A stretch of 64,000 nucleotides of DNA, from contig JANBVO010000002.1 in assembly GCA_030052745.1 (NCBI GenBank), positions 310,001 through 374,000 on the forward strand, written 5' to 3'. The position numbers and the translations under genes were made by a program. Of the stretch, positions 43,407 to 55,200 are shown piece after piece (position 1 is the first letter of the stretch; every line of letters begins with the position of its first letter). The notes beneath the pieces are model-generated. The model ran no database searches, was not told the origin of the DNA, and worked only from the letters and a program-made list of their open reading frames with translations. Source of the stretch: Pleurostoma richardsiae. Lineage: Eukaryota; Ascomycota; Sordariomycetes; Calosphaeriales; Pleurostomataceae.

Positions 43407-44008
43407 ATGAACCCCCACCAGAAGAACAAGGTTGACATCAGCGTAAGTGCCCGCATTCGCACTTCTTCTACCTCCCTCCTCTGTCACTCGTTCTCCCTCT
43501 GCCTCTCTTGTCCAACATAACCACTGCGCAGCTCCTTCGCCGGGAGAACCCGCCCGCAACAGTCCAGCCAAGCTGACCATTTCCCCGCTCGTCACAGTCC
43601 CTGTCCCCCGAGGAGCAGCGCCTCTTCCGCCTCTACGGCAAGCTGCCCTCTCGCTCCGACCACTTCGCCAAGCACCTCAAGGAGCGCAAGTACTTCGACA
43701 GCGGCGACTACGCGCTCTCCAAGGCCGGAAAGGCCGACAGCGTCGACACCGGTGCGGTCGGCTCCCAGCATCCCTCCCCGGAGAACATCCCCCACCTATC
43801 CAGCCCCAACGGCTCCGGCGGCGCCCTCGGCGGCCCTCACATGCTGCACCCCGGCCACCACGGCAGCATGCAGGCCGGCAGCCCCGTTAAAGAGAGCAGC
43901 TTCCTCAACCGCGAGACAAGCGCCGAGGAGGTTGCCGAGGGCAAGGGCGGTTTCGGAGGAGATGACGCCGACGGCGCGGCGGGGCAGGGCATTCCGATTC
44001 GGCGATAA
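43407..44008 (+). CDS. IGO1: Endosulfine (Igo1/ARPP-19 type PP2A inhibitor)
   Basis: Predicted 148-residue protein from exons 43407-43442 and 43598-44008. The first exon gives only MNPHQKNKVDIS. The second starts SLSPEEQRLFRLYGKLPSR and contains the family signature KYFDSGDYALSKAGK. The Ser in FDSGDY is the site phosphorylated by Greatwall/Rim15 kinase; the phosphoprotein then blocks PP2A-B55 and promotes entry into mitosis or quiescence. The C-terminal half is Gly/His/Ser-rich and disordered, ending GIPIRR. The splice choice joins VDIS to SLSPEEQ in frame with canonical GTAAGT and CACAG. It is convergent with MYG1. Small size and disorder are normal for the family. Confidence 0.93.
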
Positions 44009-44668
44009 GCGGCACCCTCCTGCCTTGCTTCGCGAATCTTCATATATGATCTTGGACTGCTGCTGGTCGGGTTTTCTCACGGGTCAGCTGTGAAAAAATG
44101 AATACCTCACGCTGGGTTGGGGTTGGCTGTGTACGCTGTATGGAAAGCTAGTTCACTCTTCTTTCTGTCGTCATGACTCACGATGGTATTTTGCTCCTCG
44201 TTTTGGACGGCGTTGGCTTGATATCTTGGCAATTGGGGTTGAGCCGCAAACTGGCACCTGGCCGAATGTGCTTTTTTCTTCTTTGCTACTTTTTGCTGCT
44301 ACGACTCCATCGCACTCGCTGGGCCCCTGGTGGCCATCCAACTGTCCCATTTTCTCAGGATGTGCTTCTTGACTTGCGTTTCTGGCGCTGCAGCACTCTG
44401 CAACTGGAGCTATTGCCGAAGAGACTGATTGGGAAGAAGGGTTTCATGGACACGAGGGAAGCAGAATGAGGAATAGATGTCCAGAATAAGACAGAGGCTG
44501 CTCAATGTACGGAGATCACCATGTATTCTAACGTGCTTTTCTCTAGCCTACCGAAGCAATCCTTTCCCAGTCCCGTGTCCGTGACGCCGTGAACCATCTC
44601 CCGCCAGGCTACTCCTCCCCACCAGTCCAGTCCCGCAACTGATTCTTCTGTGCGTCTTGCCCGGTCCC
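44009..44668. other. Convergent intergenic region
   Basis: 660 bp between the 3' ends of the endosulfine and MYG1 genes. It presumably holds 3' UTRs; nothing else recognised. Confidence 0.5.
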
Positions 44669-45778
44669 TCACATGTCCAGCGCCTTCTTCGCCAGCGCCA
44701 GCGCACCCTCGAAGGTCTTGTTCCCGCCGATGAAGCCCGCCGCATGGACGAACACGCACCCCGGCACGCCCGATATGCCGTCGAGCTCCTCGTCGCGGAA
44801 CCCCCTCCACGCCGCGGGGAGCGGCTTGCGGCTCTCGAACGAGTCCTTGGACACCGGGACCGCCTGGACCCGCCACTTCGCGCCCGGCGCCGGCTTCTCC
44901 GGGTACAGCACGTACGCCGTCCGGCCCTCCTCGCCACGCTCCTGCTCCAGCGAGTACAGGTGGTCCTTCCACGGGCACGACTGGCCCCTGAGCACCAGGA
45001 TCCGGCCCTCCGCGTCCGCGGCGCCCTTGTCCGCGTACGCCGCGGCCACGACCTCCCGCGCCGGCAACCACGACCTGACGTAGTAGTCGACCTCGCGGTC
45101 GAACTCCTCGCCGATGCGGGCGCTCGCGCGCGCGAACCGCTCGTCCTCGGCGGCCTGCGCCGCCACAGGGTCGGCGGGCAGCGGGTCGTTCCACGCAGGG
45201 TTGAGCCGGCCGACCACGGCGCCGAGGGTGAAGCCGCCGTCGGAGAAGCGCTTGTCGATGCCGGCGGCCGCCAGCGCCGCGGTGTCGTACGCGGAGATGC
45301 CGTTGTCGTGGGCGTCCAGCGCCTCGACGAAGCTCTCGTACACCTTGCGGTACAGCAGGTCCGTCGCGGCTTGATCATCAGCGGCGACGCCCCGCCCGCT
45401 GAGGATCTCCCGCCCGAAGTGCATGTAGACGAGCCCCGCGGAGGACAGCTTGGTGGGGCGGCCCGGGAAGGTGGTGGCGAAGCCGCGCTGGTGGTGGTCG
45501 AAGCGGTTGCGGGCCGGGTCGTACTCGCCGCCGACGTCGACGACGGTGTCGCAGGCGGCGAGGGCGGCGGGGTCGCGGGTGCGCACCAGCCTCGCGCCGG
45601 CGTAGCGGGGGATGTGGGTGCGCAGCATGTGCACGGCCAGGGCCTCGTCGGCGTGGAAGTGCCCGTTGTGGGTGCCGATGGTAACAGGCGATGTCGACGA
45701 CGACGAGGCCGTGGTGTCGGACTTGAACCGCTTCGCTGCGCTTTCGGCCATTTTGAGGATGGGAAGGCGGCGGAGCAT
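44669..45778 (-). CDS. MYG1: MYG1 family exonuclease
   Basis: Intronless 369-residue protein with the DHH-like MYG1 fold. Key motifs: IGTHNGHFHADEALAVHML at the N-terminus (metal-binding His and Asp), DTVVDVGGEYDPARNRFDHHQRGF (the DHH-type metal site), LVYMHFGREIL, then DAHDNGISAYD, and the late PWKDHLYSLE and GVPGCVFVHAAGFIGG. Mammalian MYG1 is a 3'-5' RNA exonuclease of nucleolus and mitochondria that links RNA processing of the two compartments. The N-terminus MLRRLPILKMAESAAKRFKSD could act as a weak mitochondrial signal, and an internal start at MAESAAKR (45751) would remove it, which would suit dual localisation. The gene is very GC-rich, so long antisense frames are present. It is divergent from IEC3. 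Confidence 0.93.
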   Translation of the reverse strand: MLRRLPILKMAESAAKRFKSDTTASSSSTSPVTIGTHNGHFHADEALAVHMLRTHIPRYAGARLVRTRDPAALAACDTVVDVGGEYDPARNRFDHHQRGFATTFPGRPTKLSSAGLVYMHFGREILSGRGVAADDQAATDLLYRKVYESFVEALDAHDNGISAYDTAALAAAGIDKRFSDGGFTLGAVVGRLNPAWNDPLPADPVAAQAAEDERFARASARIGEEFDREVDYYVRSWLPAREVVAAAYADKGAADAEGRILVLRGQSCPWKDHLYSLEQERGEEGRTAYVLYPEKPAPGAKWRVQAVPVSKDSFESRKPLPAAWRGFRDEELDGISGVPGCVFVHAAGFIGGNKTFEGALALAKKALDM

Positions 45779-46329
45779 GCGAGTGGAGGGTTGTGCTTGG
45801 GGTGTGAGGAGGTCAAGAGAAGGTCAAGAAGAGGGAAGACTCTCTCGACTGCTTCTTGTGCTTTGAGGTAGTGGTAGAGCTTTTGATACTGCAAAAGTGA
45901 GGCAGGCAAGTTCGCAGAAAAAAAGTGTGGGACCTGCTCCGTATCGATAGGAATTGCTGGCATGCCAGACGCCCGATTTTCAATCCAAGCCTTGGTTGGT
46001 GAGAGAGAGCGCGCACCGCGAATAGCAAGCTTCTGCAAGGGGGGGGGGCTTTTCGGCTCCAGTTAATCATCCAAGAGGCCGTTCACCAAATCCGTTCATC
46101 CATCAGCCGCGGGATTGCACGAGTGAAAAAATAGAGACAAACGCATCCGAAGTCCCTTTCCATTGTTTCCCACAATACAATGCCTCAATAACCGGCCCAT
46201 CAACATTATACCACACTCTCCAGTAGCCATCAGAGGTTCATCACAGCTATAACGTTCCATCACCAGCAGCAACCTCCTTTCGTTCTTTCAGACCTCCCTG
46301 CAACAGCAGCAGCGCACCTTCCCTTCGCG
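45779..46329. promoter_or_regulatory. Divergent promoter of MYG1 and IEC3
   Basis: 551 bp between opposed starts. It includes a run of 10 G at about 46039-46048. Likely a shared housekeeping promoter with no TATA near either start. Confidence 0.4.
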
Positions 46330-47849
46330 ATGGAGGACGACGCCCACGGCTCATCGCGCGACGATCACGACGTCAAGGCCGAGGAAGGCAGCGCAGACGT
46401 CGAGATGGTGGACAGCAAGCCAAAGTACAAGTCCTGGAAGAAGAAGTACCGCAAGATGCGCGTCAAGTTTGACGAGTGCATGACCGAGGGCGAGGAGCTG
46501 TACCGGCTGGAGCAGAAGGCTCTGAGCAAGGCGAAGCAGCTGGCCGTCTTCAACGAGTGCGTCCCTCCCGCGCAGAAATACGCAGAACCACCATCATCAC
46601 TCTCCTTCATTGATTCCATGCTCATTCCTCAATTTGCGTCGCTAATCGTGTTGCTCACAGCCGCCTCCTGGCCCTCCTCCTCGACATCAACAACTCCCAC
46701 CAGATCCCCACGGACAAGCGCATCGACCTCCGCCTCGACGCACCCGTGTCCCCCGCCGACCCGGACGAGGCCCCCGTCCTCGAGCTGGACAAGGAGCCCC
46801 TCGACGGCCCGCAGCCTGGCAAGTCCCTGCAGCAGCTCCTCCGCGAGGTCCCGCACCTCGACTACGCCGCCACCGCCGAGCGCTTCCCGGACCGCACCGC
46901 CGACCTCGAGGCCCCCGTCGACTCGCCCGCCGCCCCCGCAGCCGCCGCCGCCGACCCCTCGCGCCGGCCGCACCCGCCCACCTTCCTGACCGCCGACGAC
47001 ATCGACAACTACACCTACGAGGTCGACCTGGCCGTCGCCGCCCGGCGCAGGGCCGACGCCGGCGACGAGCTCGAGCTCCTGCCCACCATGGCACCCCTGG
47101 CGCGCGAGAACGGCGCCTCGGGCGGCACGGGCGGCGCGAACGGCACCGCCGGCGGTGGCGGCTCCGGCGCCGCGGCGGGTAGGGACACGCCCGGCCCGGC
47201 CGGGTCCGGCGCCTCGAGCAGCAGGGACTTCGCGCTGCGCAACCCGACGAGCGTGTACAACTGGCTGCGCAAGAACGCGCCCAAGGTGTTCCTGCAGGAC
47301 GAGGAGAACGCGTCGGAGAAGAAGGGGCGGGGTGGTGGTGGTGGCGGCGGCGGCGGCCACGGCGGAGGTGACGACGACGACAACCACACGCCCCGCGGCG
47401 GGGCCCGGTCGCGCAAGTCCGCCGGCGGCGAGAGGGCAGCGTCCTCGCGGGGCGCGCGCAGCTCGAAGCGCGCGTCGGCCGCGCACAGCAGGGACAAGCG
47501 CAAGTCGGTCGACGACTCGATGGAGTACCTGGACGACGAGCTGGGGTTCCTCGACGCGGCCGGGACCCCGACCGCCGCCGGTGCCAGCGGTGAGCGCGGC
47601 GCGGGGGCGGCCGCTGCCGGTGCTGCCGGCAGCACCGGGAAGGGGGGTGCCAAGCGCAAGAGGCAGGCCGACGACGACCCCGGGTACAGGCCCAAGGGCG
47701 GGTCGAACCGGCCCACCAAGAAGAAGCGGAAGAGCCTGGGCGGCGCGGATGGGGACGGCACCGCCGCGACGCCGACGGCGGCGACGAAGCGCGCGAGGAA
47801 GAGCGCTGGCGCGGCGTCGGTTGCTGAGGATAGCGTCATGGAGGACTAG
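46330..47849 (+). CDS. IEC3: INO80 chromatin-remodelling complex subunit Iec3
   Basis: Predicted 471-residue nuclear protein from exons 46330-46556 and 46661-47849. The N-terminal domain carries the Iec3 signature: YKSWKKKYRKMRVKFDECM, EGEELYRLEQKALSKAKQLA, and across the splice NDRLLALLLDINNSHQIPTDKR. A short conserved helix (SVYNWLRKNAPKVFLQDEEN) lies mid-protein. The rest is low-complexity Gly/Ala/Asp/Ser-rich, with basic C-terminal stretches (AKRKRQADDD and TKKKRKSL) that look like nuclear signals. Iec3 is a fungal subunit of INO80, which slides nucleosomes and exchanges H2A.Z. The second and longer part has very high GC, with poly-Gly codons near 47333-47360. The intron (104 bp) joins phase 2 to phase 2 cleanly. 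Confidence 0.9.
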
Positions 47850-48694
47850 GGGCGGCGGAGCTGATGGGCTGCGACGGACTGTGTGAGCGTGGAGGGTGCA
47901 GATGTTGAAAAGCGGATGGAATATTGGTACTTTCTATCCTCTCGGAGTGGTTTGATGGTACCAGGCCTTAAAGAAGCTCCTGGGAGCGCCGAGCATCGTT
48001 CATATGTTCCTCTGGATTCTGAGGGTGTTGACATGGACGGCTGCTACAGAGAAGCAGAACGAAATGTCAGAGGGATATGGGCTTCGCTCACTCACTCCTT
48101 GTCCGAGAAGCAAAAAGGCTTCATCCAGAAGATCGTGTGCTCTATGCAGAGGCATGAAGGTACGAAGGCCGGCAGCAATGGACAGCCCCATCTTAGCGGA
48201 GCTTGTACAATAGTATGGCACGGGCAGAACGGCGGTTTGCTTTTTGGGACCTTGGCTTGGGCTCGGGAGACAGGGAAAGGCAGAGAAAGGCGCCTGGCTT
48301 GAGGAAATAGAACAGGAACACGGATTAATATTTCTCGTACATTTATTTGACTTGGCCTCTGCCCTTCAGGAAAGCCGTGAAGCGTCCGGCGTCTCTAGAC
48401 GAAGCAAGCTCTTCCTCATCGAGTTCCTTCTAACCAGCTCCAGCTACTGAGATGTCTCGTCTCTTTCCTGTCTCTTTCTCTAGATAGGTTACGTGGAACA
48501 AGATCTCAGCAAGCAAAGGGTCTATGCTATGCAGACAAGGCCGCCCTTAGCAAACGAGTATGTACGGGTGCCATCTTTGTCTGGCACCTCCCCGTCTTCA
48601 TCTACAGACCCGCCGAAAGGAGGGGTGCTCCTCCGCCGGCCCATCCTTCTCTTTTACTTTTCCAAACGAAACCACAAAAGACAAATAGGTAAAT
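47850..48694. other. Convergent intergenic region
   Basis: 845 bp between the 3' ends of IEC3 and the isocitrate dehydrogenase gene. An open frame at 47883-48302 has no recognisable domain and is not called. No RNA or repeat seen. Confidence 0.45.
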
Positions 48695-50273
48695 CTACAG
48701 CTTGTTCTTCAGCAGGTTCTTCATCCTCCTCTCCACGGCGTTCAGGTACTCCGTGGTGGTCACGTAGTCCTCGCGGGCCGTCTTGCCGCACGCGAGTGCC
48801 AGGTCCTTGGTCATGATGCCGTCGGCGTCGACGGTGTCGACGCAGGCCTTCTCGAGGCTCTCGGCGAAGGCGACCACCTCGGGCGTGTCGTCCAGCTTGC
48901 CGCGCTGGATCAGGCCGCGGGTCCAGGCGAAGATGCTGGCAATGGGGTTCGTCGACGTCTCGCGGCCCTTCTGGTGCTCGCGGAAGTGGCGCGTCACCGT
49001 GCCGTGCGCCGCCTCGGACTCGAACGTCTTGCCGTCAGGGGTGATCAGGATCGAAGTCATCAGACCGAGGGAGCCGAAGCCCTGGGCCACGATGTCGGAC
49101 TGGACGTCACCGTCGTAGTCTGCCATTAGGTTAGCTACCCTGCTGCTCTCAAAGCGACGCTCTATTCGTGTTCACCCTGTCGGGCAATTCGTCCAGGAAA
49201 TGGAAATTGGATGACTCACTCTTCAGCGCCATGATGTAGCCACCGGTGCTCTTGATCATCTGCGCGACCATGTCGTCAATCAACCGGTGCTCGTACCAGA
49301 TACCCTTGGCCTCGAACTCCTTCTTGTACTGCGCCTCATACAGCTCCTGGAAGATGTCCTTGAACCGGCCGTCGTACTTCTTGAGGATCGTGTTCTTGGT
49401 GCTCATGTACAGCGGCAGACCCTTGGCGAGGGCCAGCTTGAAGCTGGCGTGCGCGAAGCCGTTGATGCTCTCGTCGGTGTTGTACTGGGTCTGCGCGACG
49501 CCGCCACCGTTCTTGAAGTCGTACACCTGGATCTCCTCGGGCGGGCCGCCGTTCGCGGGCGTGTAGACCATGGACAGCTTGCCGGGGCCCGGGATCACAC
49601 GGTCCTTGGCACGGTACTGGTCGCCGAAGGCATGGCGGCCGATGATGATGGGCTTCTTCCAGCCGGGCACCAGCCTGGGGATCCGGGGAATCACAATCGG
49701 CTCCCGGAAGACGGTGCCGCCGAGGGCGTTACGGATTGTACCGTTCGGGGACAGCCACACTATGATTAAAAGTCAGCATCGCGGTCCACGCCTTTCTTGC
49801 TGGTCCCGCTCCGGTCCCGGCCCCAGTATATCCCCCCTTCGCGCAACTACTCCTTGAGATGTAACGGGTGACTCACTCTGCTTGAGGTTGAACTCCTTGA
49901 CACGGGCCTCATCGGGGGTGATGGTGGCGCACTTGACGCCGACGCTGTACTTCTTGATGGCCTCAGCGGCGTCGAGAGTAACCTGGTCGTTGGTCTCGTC
50001 GCGGTAGGGCAGACCCAGGTCGTAGTACTTGAGGTCGACGTCGAGGTAAGGGTGGATGAACTTGTCCTTGATGTCCTGCCAGATGACGCGGGTCATCTCG
50101 TCGCCATCCAGCTCCACCACCGGGTTCTTGACCTTGATCTTCTGGGCGCTGGCCATGGTGCGCCGCTGGTGCTGCTGGAGGAGGAAGACGCTGCTGGAGG
50201 CTGCGGCGCGAGGGCTGAAGGCGGCCGGGGCGCGGAAGCTGCTGCGCAGGACGGAGACCGAGACTGGAGCCAT
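48695..50273 (-). CDS. IDP1: NADP-dependent isocitrate dehydrogenase (mitochondrial, possibly dual/peroxisomal)
   Basis: Predicted 453-residue enzyme from exons 50273-49877, 49759-49220 and 49119-48695. It oxidises isocitrate to 2-oxoglutarate with NADP. Eukaryotic IDH motifs: [94 protein letters not shown] and [12 protein letters not shown]. The first 39 residues form an Arg/Ser/Ala-rich mitochondrial presequence. A second Met in good context (TMASAQKIK, at 50156) would start the mature-like protein. The C-terminus is LLKNKL; NKL is a weak variant of the peroxisomal PTS1 signal. Both introns insert after phase-1 A before GTGAGT, an unusual repeated donor context. Function is certain; multiple targeting is inferred. 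Confidence 0.95.
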
Positions 50274-52226
50274 GGCGGCGGTCTTGGAGGCAGGCGAGGC
50301 TATAGAGTTAAAGAGGAAAGATCGAGTGCTCGTCAAGGAGAGGGATCTGTGCCGAGGAACGGCGTCGTTAGCTTGCTTCTTGGGAAGAAACCTCGGCGCC
50401 ACAAGCTGCAGCAGCTCAGGGCAGACAGCTCCAATGCACTGCAGGACTGGCACACGGCAATTGAGCACGGGATTCCCAGCCGAGGTGTCGGTGGGAGTGC
50501 AATTGCAGCTATTATGAGGTGCTTTTGAGAGCAGGGAAAGCTTACAATGGATGGGCCGGAGCTCGATTGAAACTCGCAGACAGTGAAGCGCGCCACCGAT
50601 CAGCGGGGACTAGCAGCTGCTGCAGGTAACGGCAGCGACGTCACAAATTATGCGAGGACGACGAGGTGGCACAGCCTGACAGTGACAGGAGGTGAGACAA
50701 CCAGAACAGCACTGAAGAACTGCGGGAATTGGGGATGCAGAAGAAGAATGCGGGCATACAAGAAAGGGCGCGATTTTACCCTGCAGTACGGAGCAGAGTG
50801 ACCTAATGCCAGATGACCGAAGAGATGCAACACACAGCACCACAAGCAGCTCGGCCGATGGGTGGGAGGGAGTCACCCAGACCCCCCAAGGCCGTCGTAA
50901 TCCGAGATGACTGGCTAAAATTCTGCTTCCCCCGCGCTCCGGCATAGGAGCGGGAGGGGCCCATCACCCACTGACTGCCCTCCCCACACGCCGTATCGGG
51001 CAGCTGGTGCAAATAGATACCACACATAGCACACTTACACTATCCACACCGGTGTTCCTCAAGCCACTTCGAACAATAGAGAAGAATGCTCATAATCCCG
51101 TGGACCCCTAATATCACGGAGAAGATGAGCATGTGGATCCCTCACTCATATAGAGACTCGGTGACTTCCCCCTCGCCGAAGTTGTCCTTTTGTTTCAGCG
51201 AAGGAGTCTTCACCACTGAGCAAGTAGTTAAAGGAACCAGGGGTAACAGCCGCCGCCGGACCTCAAAAGAAAGGCCATGGACAGGGTGCCCGAGATGCAT
51301 GCAGTCTTCTTCTACGGAGTGCTGCTCAGGGACCAGAGTCTGCTATTCCGGACACCAGAGTGTTACAACCAAGCAAGTGGCTTGACCGGCCCCTTTTCAT
51401 ACTCCAAGTGCTTCATGTGGTGTCACTGTGGCACGACCGGTCAGCCCAAGATGGGCCGTTCCGCACAGATGGAGGGGTGTATCCTTCACGACCCAAGTCT
51501 CTAATTATTAACTTCTCAACCCTCATTTGCTCTATACTACTGATCCTGGCGAGATGCCGTAGGATGCCGAGAGAAGGAGACTAGAGGTTCTGTGGGAGCC
51601 TGTCTGCTTCACAGACATCAGCAGCACCAGCATAGGGCAGAGTATGAAGATACAGGACGCTATTCTCTTCTTGTGGCAAGGTTCAAGATAGAGCAAGAGA
51701 ACCGTGTAGACCTCATACACTACCTACCTATGCAGTCAGTCCAAGGGCACAGAGTAGAATACCTATCGACATATCTCATTATCGATGTCCCATTAACACA
51801 CATGTTCATCCCTGTGAGCAAAGGAAGCAAGTCATTTTCAGAAACAGAGACATCATAAATCATTATCATACTAGACAGAAGCCAGTTCTGCAATCACAAG
51901 AGCCTCCTCCATGTTTGCGCTTCCTCTCCATCCAGTGCTGACATCTCTGGACCTTCTAGGAAGTCGGACGAAGCCGTACAGAACAGACCTGTACGCATCT
52001 CAAGAAAAAAACTCACACAAGACATCCCATAAGATTCGGGAAACAGGAAAAGACGAGTAGATAGCAGAGATCCTCCGCCCATTCCGTAGCATCCGTTCCA
52101 TAAGACATGAGATAGTAGCATCTAGCCATAAGATCATAACCCATCAGGAAACATCAGAGAAAAGAAACAAGAGATTTAGAACAGAAGAACAGACGTGAAA
52201 TCATAACAGCAGTGTCATAAGCGTCC
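50274..52226. other. Intergenic region, 1.95 kb
   Basis: IDP1 promoter at the left; the rest lies downstream of the DUF3824-like gene. A short open frame at 51271-51504 faintly resembles the FFYG start of AIG2-like cyclotransferases, but is not supported. No RNA gene or repeat recognised. Confidence 0.45.
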
Positions 52227-55200
52227 TCACTCCGATCCCCTCCTCCGGCGCTGCCGCCTCCACCATGGCCCGTGCCGCACGTCAGAATCGTCCTCGCCCT
52301 CGTCATGGTAGTCATAGTCGATCATGTGGTCTCGGTCTCGCCTCCTTCTCTCTGTCCTTCCAGCGCTGCTTCTCTCCAGGCCCCTGTCTTCGCTCATGCT
52401 CCGCACGCCAAGCGGATCCTCCCCGAGGAGTCTGCCCGTCAGCAACCCCGTGGCCAGCCCCACCCAGCTCTGCCGGCCTTCCAGCACGCCCTGCACGCTC
52501 TGCACAATCCGCTCCACCTGCTCGCTGTCAGTGCCCGCGACGGCCCACTGGCCTTTGGCGCGCAAGCCGTCCTGTCGAGGCGAGCGATACTCAAAGTCGC
52601 CTCGTCGGCTCGTCCACCTCGGCAGGCGATTACCACGAGCGTCAAGGGGCTGGCCCTCAGAATCAAAGCGGTCGGGGAGGACCTCGATGACGTCTTCCTC
52701 GTCGTCCTCGTCGTCCGACACGGCAGTGGGCCGCCGCCGGGAGGCCAGGCGCCTGTCCGAAGACGGGTCAGAACTGCGCCGCCGGCGAGGGTTGGTGACA
52801 GGGATGACGTCGCGGGTGTGATCGGTAACATCTTCTTCGTCTTCGCCCGAGCCGTCCTCTCGAGCTACATGCTCTTGGCGATGTCGTTTGAGAGTCCGAG
52901 ACGACTGTGGAGACAGCGGGATGAATGCCACGGACTTGTTGCGCGCTGGCTGTTCTGTCTCGGTATCGCTCGGTGCCGCTACCGAAGGTGGAGGTGAAGG
53001 GGCGGCAGGAGGAGCCGGCGGGCCTGAACGGGCCGTTACACCATCTGGGAGGGTGCTGTCAGCGCGGGTTTTTCGAGAAGCAGATGAAAGCAAAAACTTC
53101 ATTGCTGACTGGTGTCTCCTTCCGTTGGAAGGGATGCATTGGGAGGAGGGTTGGTACTGAAATCAGACGCACCCTCGACATGGCGATCGGAGGGATCGTT
53201 GCCGCTGGCGCTACGGAAAGCATCACTCACTTGATCACCAGGCGTGTGGCCGCCGGTGGGTGGTGGCGGGAAACCGGTCGTCGGTGCGGTGTTCGGCGGC
53301 GGACCGGGCGGTGGGGGCGGGTATCCCGAGTAGTCTGCCGGGTTGTACGGCGGATATGGCTCATTAACGTTTGTCGTGGCCACGTTAGGGTGCTGGGTGA
53401 AGCCTGGCGCGTACGGGCCGGTAGCAGGCGTGGCAGCGGGCGCGCCAGGAGGCGGAGGATAGTACGCGCCGCCGGAGGCATGAGTTGGCGATGACGAGCG
53501 ATGAGGATCATAGCCGTCATCATAGTCCGTCTCCTCCTCATAGCCTACACCGTATTGTCAGTTTAAATCCTTGCCCGCAACAACTTGAGCGGAAGATAGG
53601 CTCTGTCACTCACGTCTGCGATCCCGATCCCGCGACCTCCTGTCACGGTCCCTGTCTCGGTCCCTGTCTCGGTCCCGGTCACGGTCACGATCCCGATCTC
53701 TATCCCGGTCCCGAGACCTCTCCTTCTCCTCTCTGTCCCTCGACTCCCTCCGCTTCTTTTCCTTGTTCTCCTCATACTTCTTCAAGCCAATGGCGGCGGC
53801 ACCCGCAGCAGCAGCACCAGTGGCCAGATCCCTGAGCCTACTCCGGCTCCTCTTCTTCTTGTCGTCCTTCCTGTTGTCGCCTTCGTCCTCACTCGACGCA
53901 GAATAACCATCAGACCTTGACCGACTATGACGCCTGTGACGATGGCGTCTCCGATCCCGCTCGGCGGCAGAGTCGTACCCAGCGTCGGGCCCCGCCGGTC
54001 CGTACCCGTATTCAGGGTACGGCGGCTCCGAGTAGAGGGGATGGGCGCCGTACTCAACCAAACCTAGCTCAGGATCAGCGGTGCCGGGGTCCGAGTAAGG
54101 GGCTCTGGCGTGCGACCTGCTCTGTGAGCGCGAGCGCGAACGCGAGAGTGACCGCCTGCTATCCCTGTCGTATGCGGCGTCCTCTTCGTCCAGCTCGCGC
54201 TCTCTCTTCTCCTCCTTCTTGTCCTTGTAGCGATCGTAGAGCTTCTTGCCGGCGGCGCCGGCAAGCCCTGCTGCCACAATCTCGGCGCCGGTCCGGAGTC
54301 GAGAGTGTGAGCGCGACTTGGACCGACTTCCCCCCCGGGATTTAGACCGGATGTGATGCGCGATTCCGGCCAAAGCGGCCGTGCCTGCAGCGACCTTGGC
54401 GACACTTGATGCGCGGGACTTACTGCGTTTGCCGCTCCGTGAACGGCTGTATTCATCGTCGGAGTAGCGGTGGCGACTGCGGCCACGGTACATCTCCTCC
54501 TTTTCAACCTTGTTTGCCTGCAGATACTTGGCAGCGCCAGCCACGGCGAGCGCAGCGGCAGCGATCCCAAGGCCGGTCTTGATCTTCGAGTGCCTCTCAT
54601 GAGACCTCGACCGAGAGCGTGATCGATCATCTCCATAGCGCTCTTCATAAGCACTATGGGCACGCCTAACGACCTCAGTGCCGAGAGCGCCGAGAGCGGC
54701 ACCGGCAAGGACTTTTCGGCCTCGATGCTCTGGGTATTCACCGTCACCACTGCGACGGGAAGCCAGCAGAGCCGCAAGGCCAGCGCCGGCAACTGCGCCT
54801 TCAGCCAAGTGACGCTTATGGTGATGATCCTCACTAGGGCTGCGGTCGCGGCGGATGATGGTTCGTTTGACGTAATAATCATCTTCAGAAGCGTCACCGT
54901 CACTGTATCGGTCCCTGTCACGGTCGCGGCGACGGTCACCGCGTCGCGCGACAGCCACGGCATAGTCCTCCTCACGATCGTCCTTACGATACGGTCCGAC
55001 TTCGCGAGACTCGCGACGATAATAGTACTCATCCTCCCTATCCCGAGGAGGATCGCGACGAGCAATCTCGCGGTTCTCCTCGCGGACATATACAGGCTCC
55101 CTATAGGGTACAATGACTGGTGGTGGTGGCGGCGCCTCCTGGAGAATAATCTTCTGCTCCGGGGCGCGTTGGCGAATGACAATGGGCGCCGGTGCGGGCG

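Noticed and set aside
44657-45871. Plus-strand open frame of 404 codons
   Set aside because: Antisense to the MYG1 gene, whose GC-rich codons suppress stops on the opposite strand. The minus-strand protein has clear MYG1 motifs.
48004-48302. Short plus-strand frames downstream of IEC3
   Set aside because: They sit in 3' UTR-like DNA between convergent genes and show no domain.
51271-51504. Frame reading MHAVFFYGVLLRDQ, reminiscent of AIG2-like gamma-glutamylcyclotransferases
   Set aside because: Only a few residues match. The fold's other motifs and any continuing exon are missing.
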